Part shown: positions 14,445 to 21,619 of the stretch, one piece after another
How the letters are laid out: each line of letters begins with the position of its first letter
Numbering within the stretch: the stretch's first letter is position 1
Source of the DNA: JBECKQ01 sp040235375
GTDB taxonomy: Bacteria > Planctomycetota > Phycisphaerae > UBA1845
Assembly: GCA_040235375.1 (NCBI GenBank)
Contig: JBECKQ010000117.1
Coordinates: 1 to 21,619, forward strand
Direction of reading: 5' to 3'
Length of the DNA stretch: 21,619 nt
The notes under the pieces: model-generated
The model's database searches: none
Seen by the model: only the letters and a program-made list of their open reading frames with translations
What the model was told of the DNA's origin: nothing
Program-made: the position numbers and the translations under genes

Positions 14445-15728
14445 ATGTCAACACCGTTGATCGCCTGGACAATCTACTGCCTTGCGATCGGACTGTTGTG
14501 GCTCAGTCGCCACAGGCAACTTTCGCGCGCCGAGCATGAAAGCTGTCGACTGACACCGGCGAATCACCCTGCGCCCGCGAAAACGCCCCGGCTCAGCGTT
14601 CTGGTCGCGGCGAAGGACGAAGAGGCCAATATCGGCATGTGTGTCGCCTCACTGCTGGACCAGGACTACCCGGACTTCGAAGTCGTTGCGATCGACGATC
14701 GCAGCACGGATCGCACGGGGGCAATCCTCGATCGGCTCGCCTCCGAGAACGGCGACCGCCTGCGCGTGATTCACGTCGAGAACGTGCGCGACGGCTGGTT
14801 CGGCAAAAACAACGCCATGCGCGAGGGCGTGGATCTCGCCTCCGGCGAGTGGTTCTGCTTTGTCGATGCCGACTGCCGCCAGACGTCGCGACGGACGCTG
14901 AGCGTCGCGATGGCCGAGGTGCAGGAGCGGGGTGTCGATTTCCTTTCGCTTCTGCCGGTCCTGGAGACAAAGAGTTTCTGGGAGCGCCTGCTCCAGCCCG
15001 TGTGCGCGGCGATCTTGATGATCTGGTTCCGGCCGGAGCGCGTGAACCACCCGAAATCGAGTGCGGCGTACGCCAACGGCGCATTCATGCTCATGTCGCG
15101 CGAGACATACGAAGCGATCGGCGGCCATGAGGCCGTCAAATCGCAGCTCAACGAAGACATCCACATGGCCCGGCTGTGCAAGCACGTCGGCCGGCGACTG
15201 TTCGTCGTGGAGAACGACGGCCTGTACGTCACGCGGATGTACGCTTCCTTCGCGGAGACGTTTCGCGGCTGGAGTCGCATCTTCTTCGGCTGCTTCGGCA
15301 AGCTACGGCGACTGACCCTAACCGCGTTCATGATGCTTCTGGCCAGCATTCTGCCATTTCTCGGACTGGTCGTATCCGCGGCAGGGCTGCTGCTGTCCGG
15401 CGGCGAGGCGGCCCATCAGTGGAAAGCAGCGTTGGTGCTCTCCGTGGTTGTCGTGATCGCATTGGAGAGTGTGATCTACCGTTTCAACAGGCTGAGCCGA
15501 GGTGTGTCCTGGGCTTGGATCACGTATCCGCTGGGCATCTCCGTGGCGCTGGCCATGCTGCTCAACGCGATGGGCAAGCGCCTGGGCGCACCGACTACGT
15601 GGCGCGGCACCACGTACCGTGGTGAAGCTCAGGTGGGCAACGCTACCCCGCCGGACACCGACCCGCCTGCCACAGTCACGCCGATCACGGACGCCAACCG
15701 GGAACCGGCCACCGATGTTGTCGCCTGA
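14445..15728 (+). CDS. Membrane-anchored family 2 glycosyltransferase
   Basis: 427 residues. One N-terminal span (about 5-21), a cytosolic GT-A domain, and C-terminal spans at about 290-318, 328-345 and 358-373. GT2 motifs in order: LSVLVAAKDEEANI (50-63), DDRSTD (84-89), GWFGKNNA (117-124), metal-binding DAD (141-143), NGAFMLM (211-217), acceptor-side LNEDIHMAR (235-243), and RGWSR (274-278). The Gly-Trp-x-Gly-Lys motif and C-terminal spans resemble the HpnB/CrtQ-like group that glycosylates lipids such as hopanoids or carotenoids; no such pathway genes are nearby, so the acceptor is unknown. AGGA at 14433-14436 supports the ATG at 14445. It probably shares a transcript with the membrane protein before it, and the next small gene overlaps its end. 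Confidence 0.88.
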   Translation: MSTPLIAWTIYCLAIGLLWLSRHRQLSRAEHESCRLTPANHPAPAKTPRLSVLVAAKDEEANIGMCVASLLDQDYPDFEVVAIDDRSTDRTGAILDRLASENGDRLRVIHVENVRDGWFGKNNAMREGVDLASGEWFCFVDADCRQTSRRTLSVAMAEVQERGVDFLSLLPVLETKSFWERLLQPVCAAILMIWFRPERVNHPKSSAAYANGAFMLMSRETYEAIGGHEAVKSQLNEDIHMARLCKHVGRRLFVVENDGLYVTRMYASFAETFRGWSRIFFGCFGKLRRLTLTAFMMLLASILPFLGLVVSAAGLLLSGGEAAHQWKAALVLSVVVVIALESVIYRFNRLSRGVSWAWITYPLGISVALAMLLNAMGKRLGAPTTWRGTTYRGEAQVGNATPPDTDPPATVTPITDANREPATDVVA

Positions 15729-15852
15729 CCAGCTATTTCCCATCGTCGTCGGCGCTACGATCGTCCTGGCCATCATCTGGGTCTGGCTGCGCATCAAGAA
15801 TCGGCGCCACAACGGCGACGACGAACGCCGTCCACCGCCAGACCAAACGTAG
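15715..15852 (+). CDS. Small single-span membrane protein, 45 residues
   Basis: The ATG at 15715 lies inside the last codons of the glycosyltransferase gene (14-base overlap, different frame), an arrangement that suggests translational coupling. The product MLSPDQLFPIVVGATIVLAI continues through a short hydrophobic helix (about 8-25) to a basic stretch (RIKNRR) and a charged, Pro-rich tail, so N-outside/C-inside by the positive-inside rule. No family is recognised. It may be a small partner of the glycosyltransferase. The stop is six bases from the end of the convergent gene. No clear ribosome site, so existence is likely but not certain. Confidence 0.55.
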   Translation: MLSPDQLFPIVVGATIVLAIIWVWLRIKNRRHNGDDERRPPPDQT

Positions 15853-15858
15853 TCCTGT

Positions 15859-17154
15859 TCAATCGAAATACGCGGGACAGCGGCGCATCCAGCGCGACCG
15901 CTTCTGGTAGGCTCGGGCCAGGTCGAGGAAGATTTCCAGATCCTGATCGATGTTCGCGTTCACCCCGTCGAAGTAGCATACGCGAATCGGCAGTTCGTTC
16001 AGATCGGCACTGACGGACGGGTACACGCCCTCGCAGATCACGCCGTTCATGCAGGTGAACGGGCTGATGTCGATAATCCCCGCGGCGCCCTTCTCGGCAA
16101 GATAAATCGCCTTGCCAACGCTGAGCACCATTTCCCCCAGGCAGCCGTGTGGCGGCAGGTACGGCTCGGAGCGGCGCAGAATCTCGCGCACGTCCTCCGG
16201 TTCCTCGTATCCGACGAGGTCGTCCTCGACCGGCGCGAGCAGCGCCTGTTCGTAGATGTGCTGCGTGTGGCTCTTGATCCGCGCTCGGGCGAAGTCAAGG
16301 TTGAGCCGCCCCCTCTCCTCGCGAATCTTGGTCTCCTGGCTCCAGTTCGTGTACCAGATCCACTCGGCGATGTCGGAAATCCAGCACTCGCCGCCGAGGC
16401 GCTCGATCCGCCGGGCAATGTCGTCGTTGCTGAACGTATCCTGCCGGCAGAAGATTTCGCCGACGAGACCGATCAGCGGCTTGCCGAATGTGTAATTCGC
16501 CGGAACCGCGTGGAAGCGGTCGCGCATGCGCACTACCTCCTCCACGAGCTGAGCGCGGCGCTGCTTGGGGGGAACGCCGGGCACCTCCAGCACGCGCGAG
16601 AAATCCTCGACGCTGGATCGGAACACGTCGTCACTGTCGCCAAGCGAAACTTCATACGGCCGGGTCTTCAGCAGGAATCGCGTGAGCAGGTCGCCCGACA
16701 CGAGCGCCATCCACATCGTGAGCTGCGAGTCGGCCCCGGCGAGATCGACGCCGTCATAGCTGTCGCGGCAGGTCGGCGAGAAGATCATCACGTCCGGGTA
16801 GCCCAAGTCGTTCATCACCTTCCGCAGATACGGCGCGTACTGGCCGAACCGGCACGGGCCGTCCGAGGTCGGCATGAAGAACGCGGTTCTGCTCGGTTCG
16901 AAGCCGGGCTGCCGGGCGATCTTCAAAAAGTTGCCCAGCGTGACCTTATGCGGAAAGCACTCCTCGCCGGTGCTGTAGAGCCCGCCAAGCTCGAGCGTCT
17001 CCGCGTCCGAGTCCGGGTAGACCTCGGCGTCGATGCCGAACGACCGCATGGCGGCCGCCGTCAGTCGAGCACCGGCGTAGGCCATTTGCGGGATGTAGAG
17101 CGTTCGGCCGCAGAGGCTTGGTCGGGTGTCTGTTGTTCCGCTGCCCGCCACCAT
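15859..17154 (-). CDS. C-terminal module of the activase/DUF2229 protein (2-hydroxyacyl-CoA dehydratase-like)
   Basis: 431 residues. The sequence begins to match the family at GRTLYIPQMAYAGARLTAAAM (about 16-36) and continues with TGEECFPHKVTLGNF (Cys66), PTSDGPCRFGQY (Cys101), IFSPTCRDSYDG and, near the end, ISPFTCMNGVICEGVYP. These cysteines fit Fe-S ligands as in the dehydratase D-component fold. In many bacteria this segment is the end of one chain of about 1400 residues with two BcrAD/BadFG domains and DUF2229; here it is a separate gene. AAAGGG (17168-17163, minus strand) is 8 bases before the ATG at 17154, supporting a true start. It overlaps the upstream gene by 94 bases in another frame, so the two are very likely co-translated and their products interact. 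Substrate unknown. Confidence 0.82.
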   Translation of the reverse strand: MVAGSGTTDTRPSLCGRTLYIPQMAYAGARLTAAAMRSFGIDAEVYPDSDAETLELGGLYSTGEECFPHKVTLGNFLKIARQPGFEPSRTAFFMPTSDGPCRFGQYAPYLRKVMNDLGYPDVMIFSPTCRDSYDGVDLAGADSQLTMWMALVSGDLLTRFLLKTRPYEVSLGDSDDVFRSSVEDFSRVLEVPGVPPKQRRAQLVEEVVRMRDRFHAVPANYTFGKPLIGLVGEIFCRQDTFSNDDIARRIERLGGECWISDIAEWIWYTNWSQETKIREERGRLNLDFARARIKSHTQHIYEQALLAPVEDDLVGYEEPEDVREILRRSEPYLPPHGCLGEMVLSVGKAIYLAEKGAAGIIDISPFTCMNGVICEGVYPSVSADLNELPIRVCYFDGVNANIDQDLEIFLDLARAYQKRSRWMRRCPAYFD

Positions 17155-20100
17155 CGGAGAATCCCTTTGCTGTCAAGATATGCTTCGCAACGCGTCATCA
17201 TGCCGGCATCGTTGGAGTGCCCGTCGAACTGGAGCGTGAGGAAAGGCTTGCCGGAGGCGTCGCGGACAAACGATTTCACGAAAGAGTCCGGACCGCACTT
17301 GAAGTTCGTGATGTACACGATGTGCAGGTTCGGATGCTCGCTGACGATCTTCGCGGCGGCGAGGACTCGCCGGCCGTATTCCCAGAACATGTTGTCGTTC
17401 ACGTCGCTGATGTCGACGTCGGCGACAGGCAGCGCGTCGATGGGCAGAACGTTCACGCCGTAGATGTCGCGCAGCTTCCGGGCGGTGGACAGGTTTACGC
17501 CGGCATCATGGATGTTGTACGGACGGCCGACGATCACGATGCCGTTCTCCCCGCTGCGCTGGAGGGCCCGCAGGGCTTCGCGACCAAGCGTTGCGTAGGC
17601 CTCGCGGAAACGGCGCTGCACCGTCATGGCGCTGCCGAACGCCCGCCGGGCGGTCGAACCCCGCACGCCCAAGTCCCGGGCGAGTTGCACCATCACGTCA
17701 CGGACGTGGTCCGGCCCGCGCCGCATCCACAGCGACGGGCACAGGATGCGCCCCTGCCACGATCGGAACGGTTCGGTCTGCCGTATGACGAACGGCAACG
17801 TCTGGCCCCACGGGCAGACGTAGCTCTCGTTGTCCATGAACTTCGTTTCCGCCGCGACGATGTTGGGCAGCCAGAGGTAGTCGACACTGTCGCGTTCGAC
17901 GAGCTCGGCGGCGTGGCCGTGAGCGACGATGATCGGGAAGCATGGCTCGGCGACGGTGCAATCCAGGCCGCTGCGGATCGTCTCCCGGTTGGTCTCCGTG
18001 GAAGTCACCACGCGCAGGCCGCAGTCGCGGAAGAACCGCCGCCACATCGGCAGTTGATCGTGCATGTACATGGCGAGCGGGATGCCGACCGTCCGCGTCG
18101 CGCCCGGCGGATCGCCGTCGTCATCGGCGTGGAGCAGTTCCTTGCGCATGGCGACGAGGTCGGGGATGCTCGCGTTCCGGCCGGTCTTGACCTGCTTACG
18201 GAAGCGGTCGGAGCACTTGTCGCCCCAGTACGTCTTCTCGCCCTCGACGGCGAACTCCTGCACGGAGCACTGGTTGCCGCAGCCGCGGCAGGTGAACTCG
18301 CGCAGGCGGTAATCCACCTGCGACAGGTCGTAGCCGCGGAACCGCGTCGTCGCGTTCGCTGCCGACACCTTTTCGCGGGCGAGCAGCGCGGCGCCGATCG
18401 CGCCGAGAATCGCATTGTGCGGCGGCACGATGATCGGCTTCTTGCAGATGATGCTGAACGCGGCGGCCACCGCGTCGTTGTAGGCCGTACCGCCCTGGAA
18501 GAAGATGCATTCGCCGATGTGCCGGCCGCGGACGACCCGGTTGATGTAGTTGTACGCGACCGAGTACGCCAGCCCGGCGATGATGTTGTCGCGCTGGGCT
18601 CCGCGCTGCATGTAGGCGTTCACATCACGTTCCATGAACACCGTGCAGCGCTCGCCGAGCTTCACCGGCGCCTCAGCCGAGAGGGCCAGGCTGGCAAATT
18701 CGTCCTTGATCGAAACGCCGAGCTCTTCGGCGCGCTCCTCGAGAAAGCTGCCCGTGCCAGCCGCGCACGCTTCATTCATCGTGAAGTCGACGACGATCGT
18801 GTCACCCGAGCCGTCGCCGGCCGGCTGGAGGCTGATGTACTTGCTGTCCTGACCGCCGATCTCGAAGATCGTGTCCGGCCGCTTGCCGAGCAGCCGATCG
18901 CCGATGAATGTGGCGCCGGTCTTGTGGGCCGTAATCTCGTCGTTGATCGAGTCGGCGCCGACCAGTTCGCCGATCAGCTCGCGGCCGCTGCCCGTCGTCC
19001 CCACGCCGCGCACGCGGACGAAGTATCCCACGGCCTCTTCCACCTCGCGCAGGCAGCGGGAAACGACCTCGATCGGCCGTCCTTCCGTGCGCGTGAAGAT
19101 GTAATGCACGACCTCGCCGTCACCATCGATCAGCACGACTTTCGTCCCAACCGAGCCGATGTCTAGGCCAAGACACACGTCCACGGTGCGGCCATCCGCC
19201 GGTGGCGTGTAAGCGCGCGCGTTGTCGCGCAGCAGCGTGACGTTATCCATGTTCAGTCGCGGGGCGCTGGCAATGCCACCTCGCTCGGCCTGCGCCGCAG
19301 CACCCAGTCGGCGGAGCACTCCAGTCGCCGAGCCCGGCTTTGCCTCGATATGGGAGGCGAGGACGGCCGTGCCGATCGCACCGAACGACTCCGCCGCAGT
19401 CGGTACGCGCAGGTCGCCGTCCTCCAGTTCGAAGGCCTGCGCAATCGCCTGCACCACTGCGAAATTCGCCGAAACGCCGCCGACCAGTGCGATCGGCGGC
19501 GTGACCTTGCGCCCCTTCACCACTGCCGACCGATAGTTTGTCGCCACCGCCTGACACAGACCACGCAGCACTTCGGGCGGTGTGAAGCCTTTCTGCTGGG
19601 CGTGGATCATGTCGCTTTTGGCAAACACACTGCACCGGCCGGCGATCTGCGCGCAGCGTTTGGCCGATTTTACAATGTCCCCAAGGTCCTCGACCGCGTA
19701 TTGCAGCCGGCCAGCCTGCTGATCCAGAAAGCTGCCCGTTCCCGCGGCACAGTCCCCATTCGTGCCATAGTCGGTGATGCCCAGCCGTCCGTCGGCGGGA
19801 TCTGGATCGAGCCGCAGGTACTTGCTGGATTCGCCGCCGATCTCAAAAGCGGTCTTGACTTCCGGGCACAGCAGATCGATCGCCCGGGCGAGTGCTTGAA
19901 AACCGTTAAAGCGGGTGGCCTGCAGCAATTCTGCAAGACGGTCGCTGCCTGATCCTGTGAATGCGATGCTATCGACGCATTCGGCGGGAATATGATTGAA
20001 CACCTGCCGGAGCAGTTCCCGCAGCGCTTCGAGCGGCTGCCCGCGCGTTCTGCGATACGGCGCGACGAACACACTCCACTCGGGGTCCCGCGGGGTGGAC

Positions 20101-20246
20101 AGCACGCGGATCGACTGCAGGTCACCGTTCGTTGCCGTGATTCGCGCAGCGATCGATGCCGGCACGAGCGCCGCGACCTTGACGCCGACGGCTCCGACGT
20201 CAATACCCAGGGCGATGGAATCGGGCTTACCCATGACGATGCTCAT
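17061..20246 (-). CDS. Tandem BcrAD/BadFG acyl-CoA dehydratase activase with DUF2229
   Basis: 1061 residues from ATG 20246. Two ASKHA ATPase domains lie at about 12-292 (GIDVGAVGVKVA, IGGESSKY 136-143, GDCAAGTGSFLD with Cys166, LVGGVSAN) and 348-615 (GLDIGSVGTKVV, IGGQDSKY 453-460, NEACAAGTGSFLE with Cys484, GERCTVF with Cys524, QGGTAYNDAV). In HgdC-type activases the two cysteines matching 484 and 524 help hold a [4Fe-4S] cluster at the dimer interface and ATP hydrolysis drives electron transfer to the dehydratase. A cysteine cluster follows (FTCRGCGNQC 641-650, Cys668), then DUF2229 (about 708-930), and the end of the core DGHSNDAGMMTRCEAYLDS. The first ATPase copy is more diverged. Start uncertain: TTG 20249 and ATG 20234 are alternatives and none has a good ribosome site. 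No dehydratase subunit genes are adjacent, so the target is unknown. Confidence 0.85.
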   Translation of the reverse strand: MSIVMGKPDSIALGIDVGAVGVKVAALVPASIAARITATNGDLQSIRVLSTPRDPEWSVFVAPYRRTRGQPLEALRELLRQVFNHIPAECVDSIAFTGSGSDRLAELLQATRFNGFQALARAIDLLCPEVKTAFEIGGESSKYLRLDPDPADGRLGITDYGTNGDCAAGTGSFLDQQAGRLQYAVEDLGDIVKSAKRCAQIAGRCSVFAKSDMIHAQQKGFTPPEVLRGLCQAVATNYRSAVVKGRKVTPPIALVGGVSANFAVVQAIAQAFELEDGDLRVPTAAESFGAIGTAVLASHIEAKPGSATGVLRRLGAAAQAERGGIASAPRLNMDNVTLLRDNARAYTPPADGRTVDVCLGLDIGSVGTKVVLIDGDGEVVHYIFTRTEGRPIEVVSRCLREVEEAVGYFVRVRGVGTTGSGRELIGELVGADSINDEITAHKTGATFIGDRLLGKRPDTIFEIGGQDSKYISLQPAGDGSGDTIVVDFTMNEACAAGTGSFLEERAEELGVSIKDEFASLALSAEAPVKLGERCTVFMERDVNAYMQRGAQRDNIIAGLAYSVAYNYINRVVRGRHIGECIFFQGGTAYNDAVAAAFSIICKKPIIVPPHNAILGAIGAALLAREKVSAANATTRFRGYDLSQVDYRLREFTCRGCGNQCSVQEFAVEGEKTYWGDKCSDRFRKQVKTGRNASIPDLVAMRKELLHADDDGDPPGATRTVGIPLAMYMHDQLPMWRRFFRDCGLRVVTSTETNRETIRSGLDCTVAEPCFPIIVAHGHAAELVERDSVDYLWLPNIVAAETKFMDNESYVCPWGQTLPFVIRQTEPFRSWQGRILCPSLWMRRGPDHVRDVMVQLARDLGVRGSTARRAFGSAMTVQRRFREAYATLGREALRALQRSGENGIVIVGRPYNIHDAGVNLSTARKLRDIYGVNVLPIDALPVADVDISDVNDNMFWEYGRRVLAAAKIVSEHPNLHIVYITNFKCGPDSFVKSFVRDASGKPFLTLQFDGHSNDAGMMTRCEAYLDSKGILRWWRAAEQQTPDQASAAERSTSRKWPTPVLD

Positions 20247-20258
20247 CAAAACAGGAGA

Positions 20259-20272
20259 GTCACATTCGTGAC
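20259..20272. promoter_or_regulatory. Dyad GTCAC-N4-GTGAC just upstream of the activase gene
   Basis: GTCAC (20259-20263), ATTC, GTGAC (20268-20272): a perfect 5-bp dyad ending 13 bases before the chosen ATG. It could be an operator or a small leader hairpin. It does not match an FNR box (TTGAT-N4-ATCAA). Confidence 0.3.
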
Positions 20273-20365
20273 ACTTTTCCTACGGCAAGAGCGCCACCTT
20301 GCCGGCAACCAGCCGATTCAACCTACGGTATCCAGGGAATTAGTGAACGCAACATAACAAACTGA

Positions 20366-20394
20366 AATCTTGCGTAAGTGATGTTCACTTTCAA
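20366..20394 (-). promoter_or_regulatory. Candidate activase promoter with a palindromic operator in its spacer
   Basis: On the minus strand TTGAAA (20394-20389), 17-base spacer, AAGATT (20371-20366). The -35 matches 5 of 6, the -10 3 of 6. A perfect 15-base palindrome AAGTGA-TGT-TCACTT (20376-20390) covers the spacer and the edge of the -35, where a bound regulator would block the polymerase. A further half-site, AGTGAAC, lies at 20342-20348. Inference from sequence only. Confidence 0.35.
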
Positions 20395-20533
20395 AGACGG
20401 ACCGCCCTGCGCCAGCGCCTGTGACTCCCCGCACCATCTTCGCGCTCCGCGGGCGCCGAGAATTGGCTGCTCGGCGGTTCCCACCGGTCCGAGCGTGGCC
20501 AGGCCCGGCCGCCCGCAGGCAGATATTCGAAGC

Positions 20534-20567
20534 TGACAGTCAAGGGCGCCAACGCGGCTAACTGTCA
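20534..20567. repeat. 7-bp inverted repeat TGACAGT/ACTGTCA
   Basis: TGACAGT (20534-20540) and ACTGTCA (20561-20567) pair perfectly around a 20-base GC-rich loop; GC pairs can extend the outer end past a 2-base bulge. Could be a hairpin in a transcript from either strand or a regulator site; no T-run. Confidence 0.35.
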
Positions 20568-20783
20568 CAGCGTGTCACTGCCTCATTCGAAGTAGGGAAG
20601 GGATGAGAACGAAGCGAACCGGGCCCCGCGCGAGGCCATGAGACCCGCGCCAATCCGTCGACGACGCCGCGCAGGAACCACGCACGGCGCCATGAGGCGA
20701 CAACTATCGGACGCACTTCAGCCATAAGTCAGCCAGAACATCTCGCGAGTCGTCGCCCGGGCCCCCGGAAGGTGCATATTCCG

Positions 20784-20812
20784 TTGAACAGCCGGAGTCG
20801 AAGGATTAGAGT
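20784..20812 (+). promoter_or_regulatory. Candidate promoter of the secreted protease-like gene
   Basis: TTGAAC (20784-20789), 17-base spacer, TAGAGT (20807-20812); each box matches 4 of 6 consensus bases. It would give a leader of nearly 200 bases before the ATG at 21016. Confidence 0.3.
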
Positions 20813-20965
20813 GGAATCCGCCGCGATGTAAGCCGACGGAATCGGTAACGGCCGCGGCGGCAATGGTCGGTGTCACTCGCCTCCGGGGGGCGGGACCACT
20901 ATCGCAAGCCAAGGGCTGCCTGAGAGAGCGGGCGCTCGCTGGTTACCTCGTGGACGATGCTCGGG

Positions 20966-20981
20966 GGAGCACGTCGGCTCC
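20966..20981 (+). promoter_or_regulatory. Leader hairpin before the secreted protease-like gene
   Basis: GGAGC (20966-20970), loop ACGTCG, GCTCC (20977-20981), 35 bases before the ATG. A longer-range pairing GGTAAC (20844-20849) with GTTACC (20942-20947) is also possible. Suggests a folded 5' leader, function unknown. Confidence 0.25.
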
Positions 20982-21015
20982 ACTCCTTAACTCGGCGTCT
21001 GGCGGAGAAAACACC

Positions 21016-21619
21016 ATGCAGCCGATTTTCAGGATGCTCATCCCGTTTCTGCTGGTCACCCTCACGTTCGGTCTCGCGAACCTCGCCGCGCAGACGCCCG
21101 CCAACGAGGCCAAGCAGGCGATGGCGCCAGGCAGCGCGCCGCCCGCGATGTATCGGCAGGCTAAACCACAGCCGGCTCCACCTGGCGCCGTGGAGGAAAT
21201 GGCCGGGCTGCGCGGCGCGCCGACGATCATCCTTCCGCCGCTGGACAACGACGCGCTGGTCGCGCAAGACGAACGCGAACGACGGGAGGCCGATGGGCCA
21301 CAAGCGCTACGCTACAGCATCGGGCGTGAGTTGGACGTCACGGGGGCGAACGGCTCCTGGGAATCGCTGGCGGGTGAACGGCAGGATTGGTCGATCGCCA
21401 TCGTCTCGACCGGCGCCTTTGAGACGCGACTGCACTTCACCGGCGTGGACATGCCGGAAGGAGCGCGGCTCTGGGTCTACTCGCCGCTCGACGAGCCGAA
21501 CAACTGGTGGTCGTTCGAGCTTCACGGCCCGCTGGGCACGGGCGACTTCTGGTCGCCGCCGACGGCCGGCGAACGGGTGGTGGTGGAATACGTCGTACCC
21601 ACGGCGGCGGAGGACACGC
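21016..21619 (+). CDS. Secreted protein, pre-pro region of a trypsin/lysyl-endopeptidase-like protease (partial)
   Basis: Runs off the window; 201 codons are visible without a stop. ATG 21016 follows GGAG (21004-21007) at 8 bases. A signal peptide is clear: MQPIFRM, hydrophobic core LIPFLLVTLTFGLANLA, likely cut near AAQ-T (about 24-26). After a Pro/Ala-rich spacer comes a beta-sandwich-like pro-region: QDWSIAIVSTGAFETRLHF, then VDMPEGARLWVYSP, then GDFWSPPTAGERVVVEYVVP. The order (Trp-x-hydrophobic strand, LPxGA-x-LWVYSP, FWSPP-x-x-GE-x-VVVEY) is what precedes the catalytic domain in lysyl endopeptidase-like S1 proteases and in some secreted multidomain proteins. The catalytic triad lies outside the window, so the enzyme call is inference. 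Expected location is periplasmic or extracellular. Confidence 0.65.
   Translation, partial: MQPIFRMLIPFLLVTLTFGLANLAAQTPANEAKQAMAPGSAPPAMYRQAKPQPAPPGAVEEMAGLRGAPTIILPPLDNDALVAQDERERREADGPQALRYSIGRELDVTGANGSWESLAGERQDWSIAIVSTGAFETRLHFTGVDMPEGARLWVYSPLDEPNNWWSFELHGPLGTGDFWSPPTAGERVVVEYVVPTAAEDT

Larger units (their letters stand above)
20250..21015. other. 766-base non-coding region between the activase and the secreted protein
   Basis: No believable gene is seen; the open frames in it have no family signature and no ribosome sites. It contains palindromes near the activase start (20259-20272 and 20376-20390), a candidate minus-strand promoter (20366-20394), an inverted repeat TGACAGT/ACTGTCA (20534-20540, 20561-20567), two copies of ATTCGAAG 60 bases apart (20525-20532, 20585-20592), a candidate plus-strand promoter (20784-20812), and a GC-rich, potentially folded leader up to 21015. 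No known riboswitch or small RNA was recognised. Confidence 0.55.

Noticed and set aside
17061..17168. Programmed -1 frameshift joining the two activase genes at AAA GGG A
   Set aside because: The heptamer is not in the X-XXY-YYZ phase relative to the upstream frame, and the downstream gene has its own ribosome site and ATG. Coupled separate translation is simpler.
16147..17463. 438-residue plus-strand open frame opposite the C-terminal activase module
   Set aside because: Antisense shadow without recognisable domains; the minus-strand gene has a ribosome site and conserved cysteines.
17118..19166. 682-residue plus-strand open frame opposite the activase
   Set aside because: Composition is that of an antisense shadow and the opposite strand holds clear ASKHA and DUF2229 motifs.
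20323..20568. 81-residue minus-strand open frame in the intergenic region
   Set aside because: No ribosome site or family signature, and it covers the palindromes and candidate promoter of the activase gene.
20820..21015. Riboswitch (cyclic-di-GMP, cobalamin or TPP) in the leader of the protease-like gene
   Set aside because: Only short chance matches such as CTGAGAG were seen; the conserved cores of these classes are missing.

Overview
The window reads as GC-rich bacterial chromosome, most likely from a planctomycete (Planctomycetota, Phycisphaerae-like). The pointers are two different GroEL paralogs around one groES beside dnaJ and grpE, a stand-alone prepilin-like protein with the long extracellular body typical of that phylum, a TMTC-like membrane/TPR protein, and a large tandem dehydratase-activase protein. 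This placement is inference from gene content; no rRNA or tRNA marker is present.

Layout. 1-113 (-) is the first codons of a class I/II aminotransferase, divergent from 251-2377 (+), a multi-spanning TMTC-like protein with TPRs. 2505-4343 (+) is an SLC13-type permease with two central RCK_C (TrkA-C) domains, followed by a DtxR-family metal-dependent repressor (4437-4943). 5183-6052 is a type II secretion/prepilin-like protein. 6363-12765 is a chaperone block: groEL1, groES, groEL2, dnaJ, grpE, then two small zinc proteins (FmdB family, YacG). A clear sigma70-like promoter (12806-12833) opens a third unit: a six-to-eight-TM protein of unknown function, a membrane-anchored GT2 glycosyltransferase and a 45-residue one-TM protein overlapping its end. 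Convergent to this, on the minus strand, are two overlapping genes (20246 down to 15859) that together make a tandem BcrAD/BadFG activase, DUF2229 and a C-terminal dehydratase-like module; relatives usually carry all of this in one chain. A 770-base non-coding stretch with palindromes separates them from a secreted protein (21016 to the window edge) that looks like the pre-pro region of a trypsin/lysyl-endopeptidase-type protease.

How they work together. GroEL1/GroES/GroEL2 and DnaJ/GrpE form a protein-folding block; dnaK is not here and no CIRCE operator is visible, so control must differ from the HrcA type. The permease and DtxR-like gene may form an ion-homeostasis pair. The activase pair is predicted to use ATP to drive low-potential electron transfer through Fe-S centres, but no recognisable dehydratase alpha/beta subunits lie nearby.

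No CRISPR array, insertion sequence, phage, tRNA or rRNA gene was recognised. I see no wholly new multi-gene system. The points most worth a second look are the split activase pair with its palindrome-bearing promoter region, the divergent GroEL pair, and the DtxR regulator with a C-terminal cysteine cluster.
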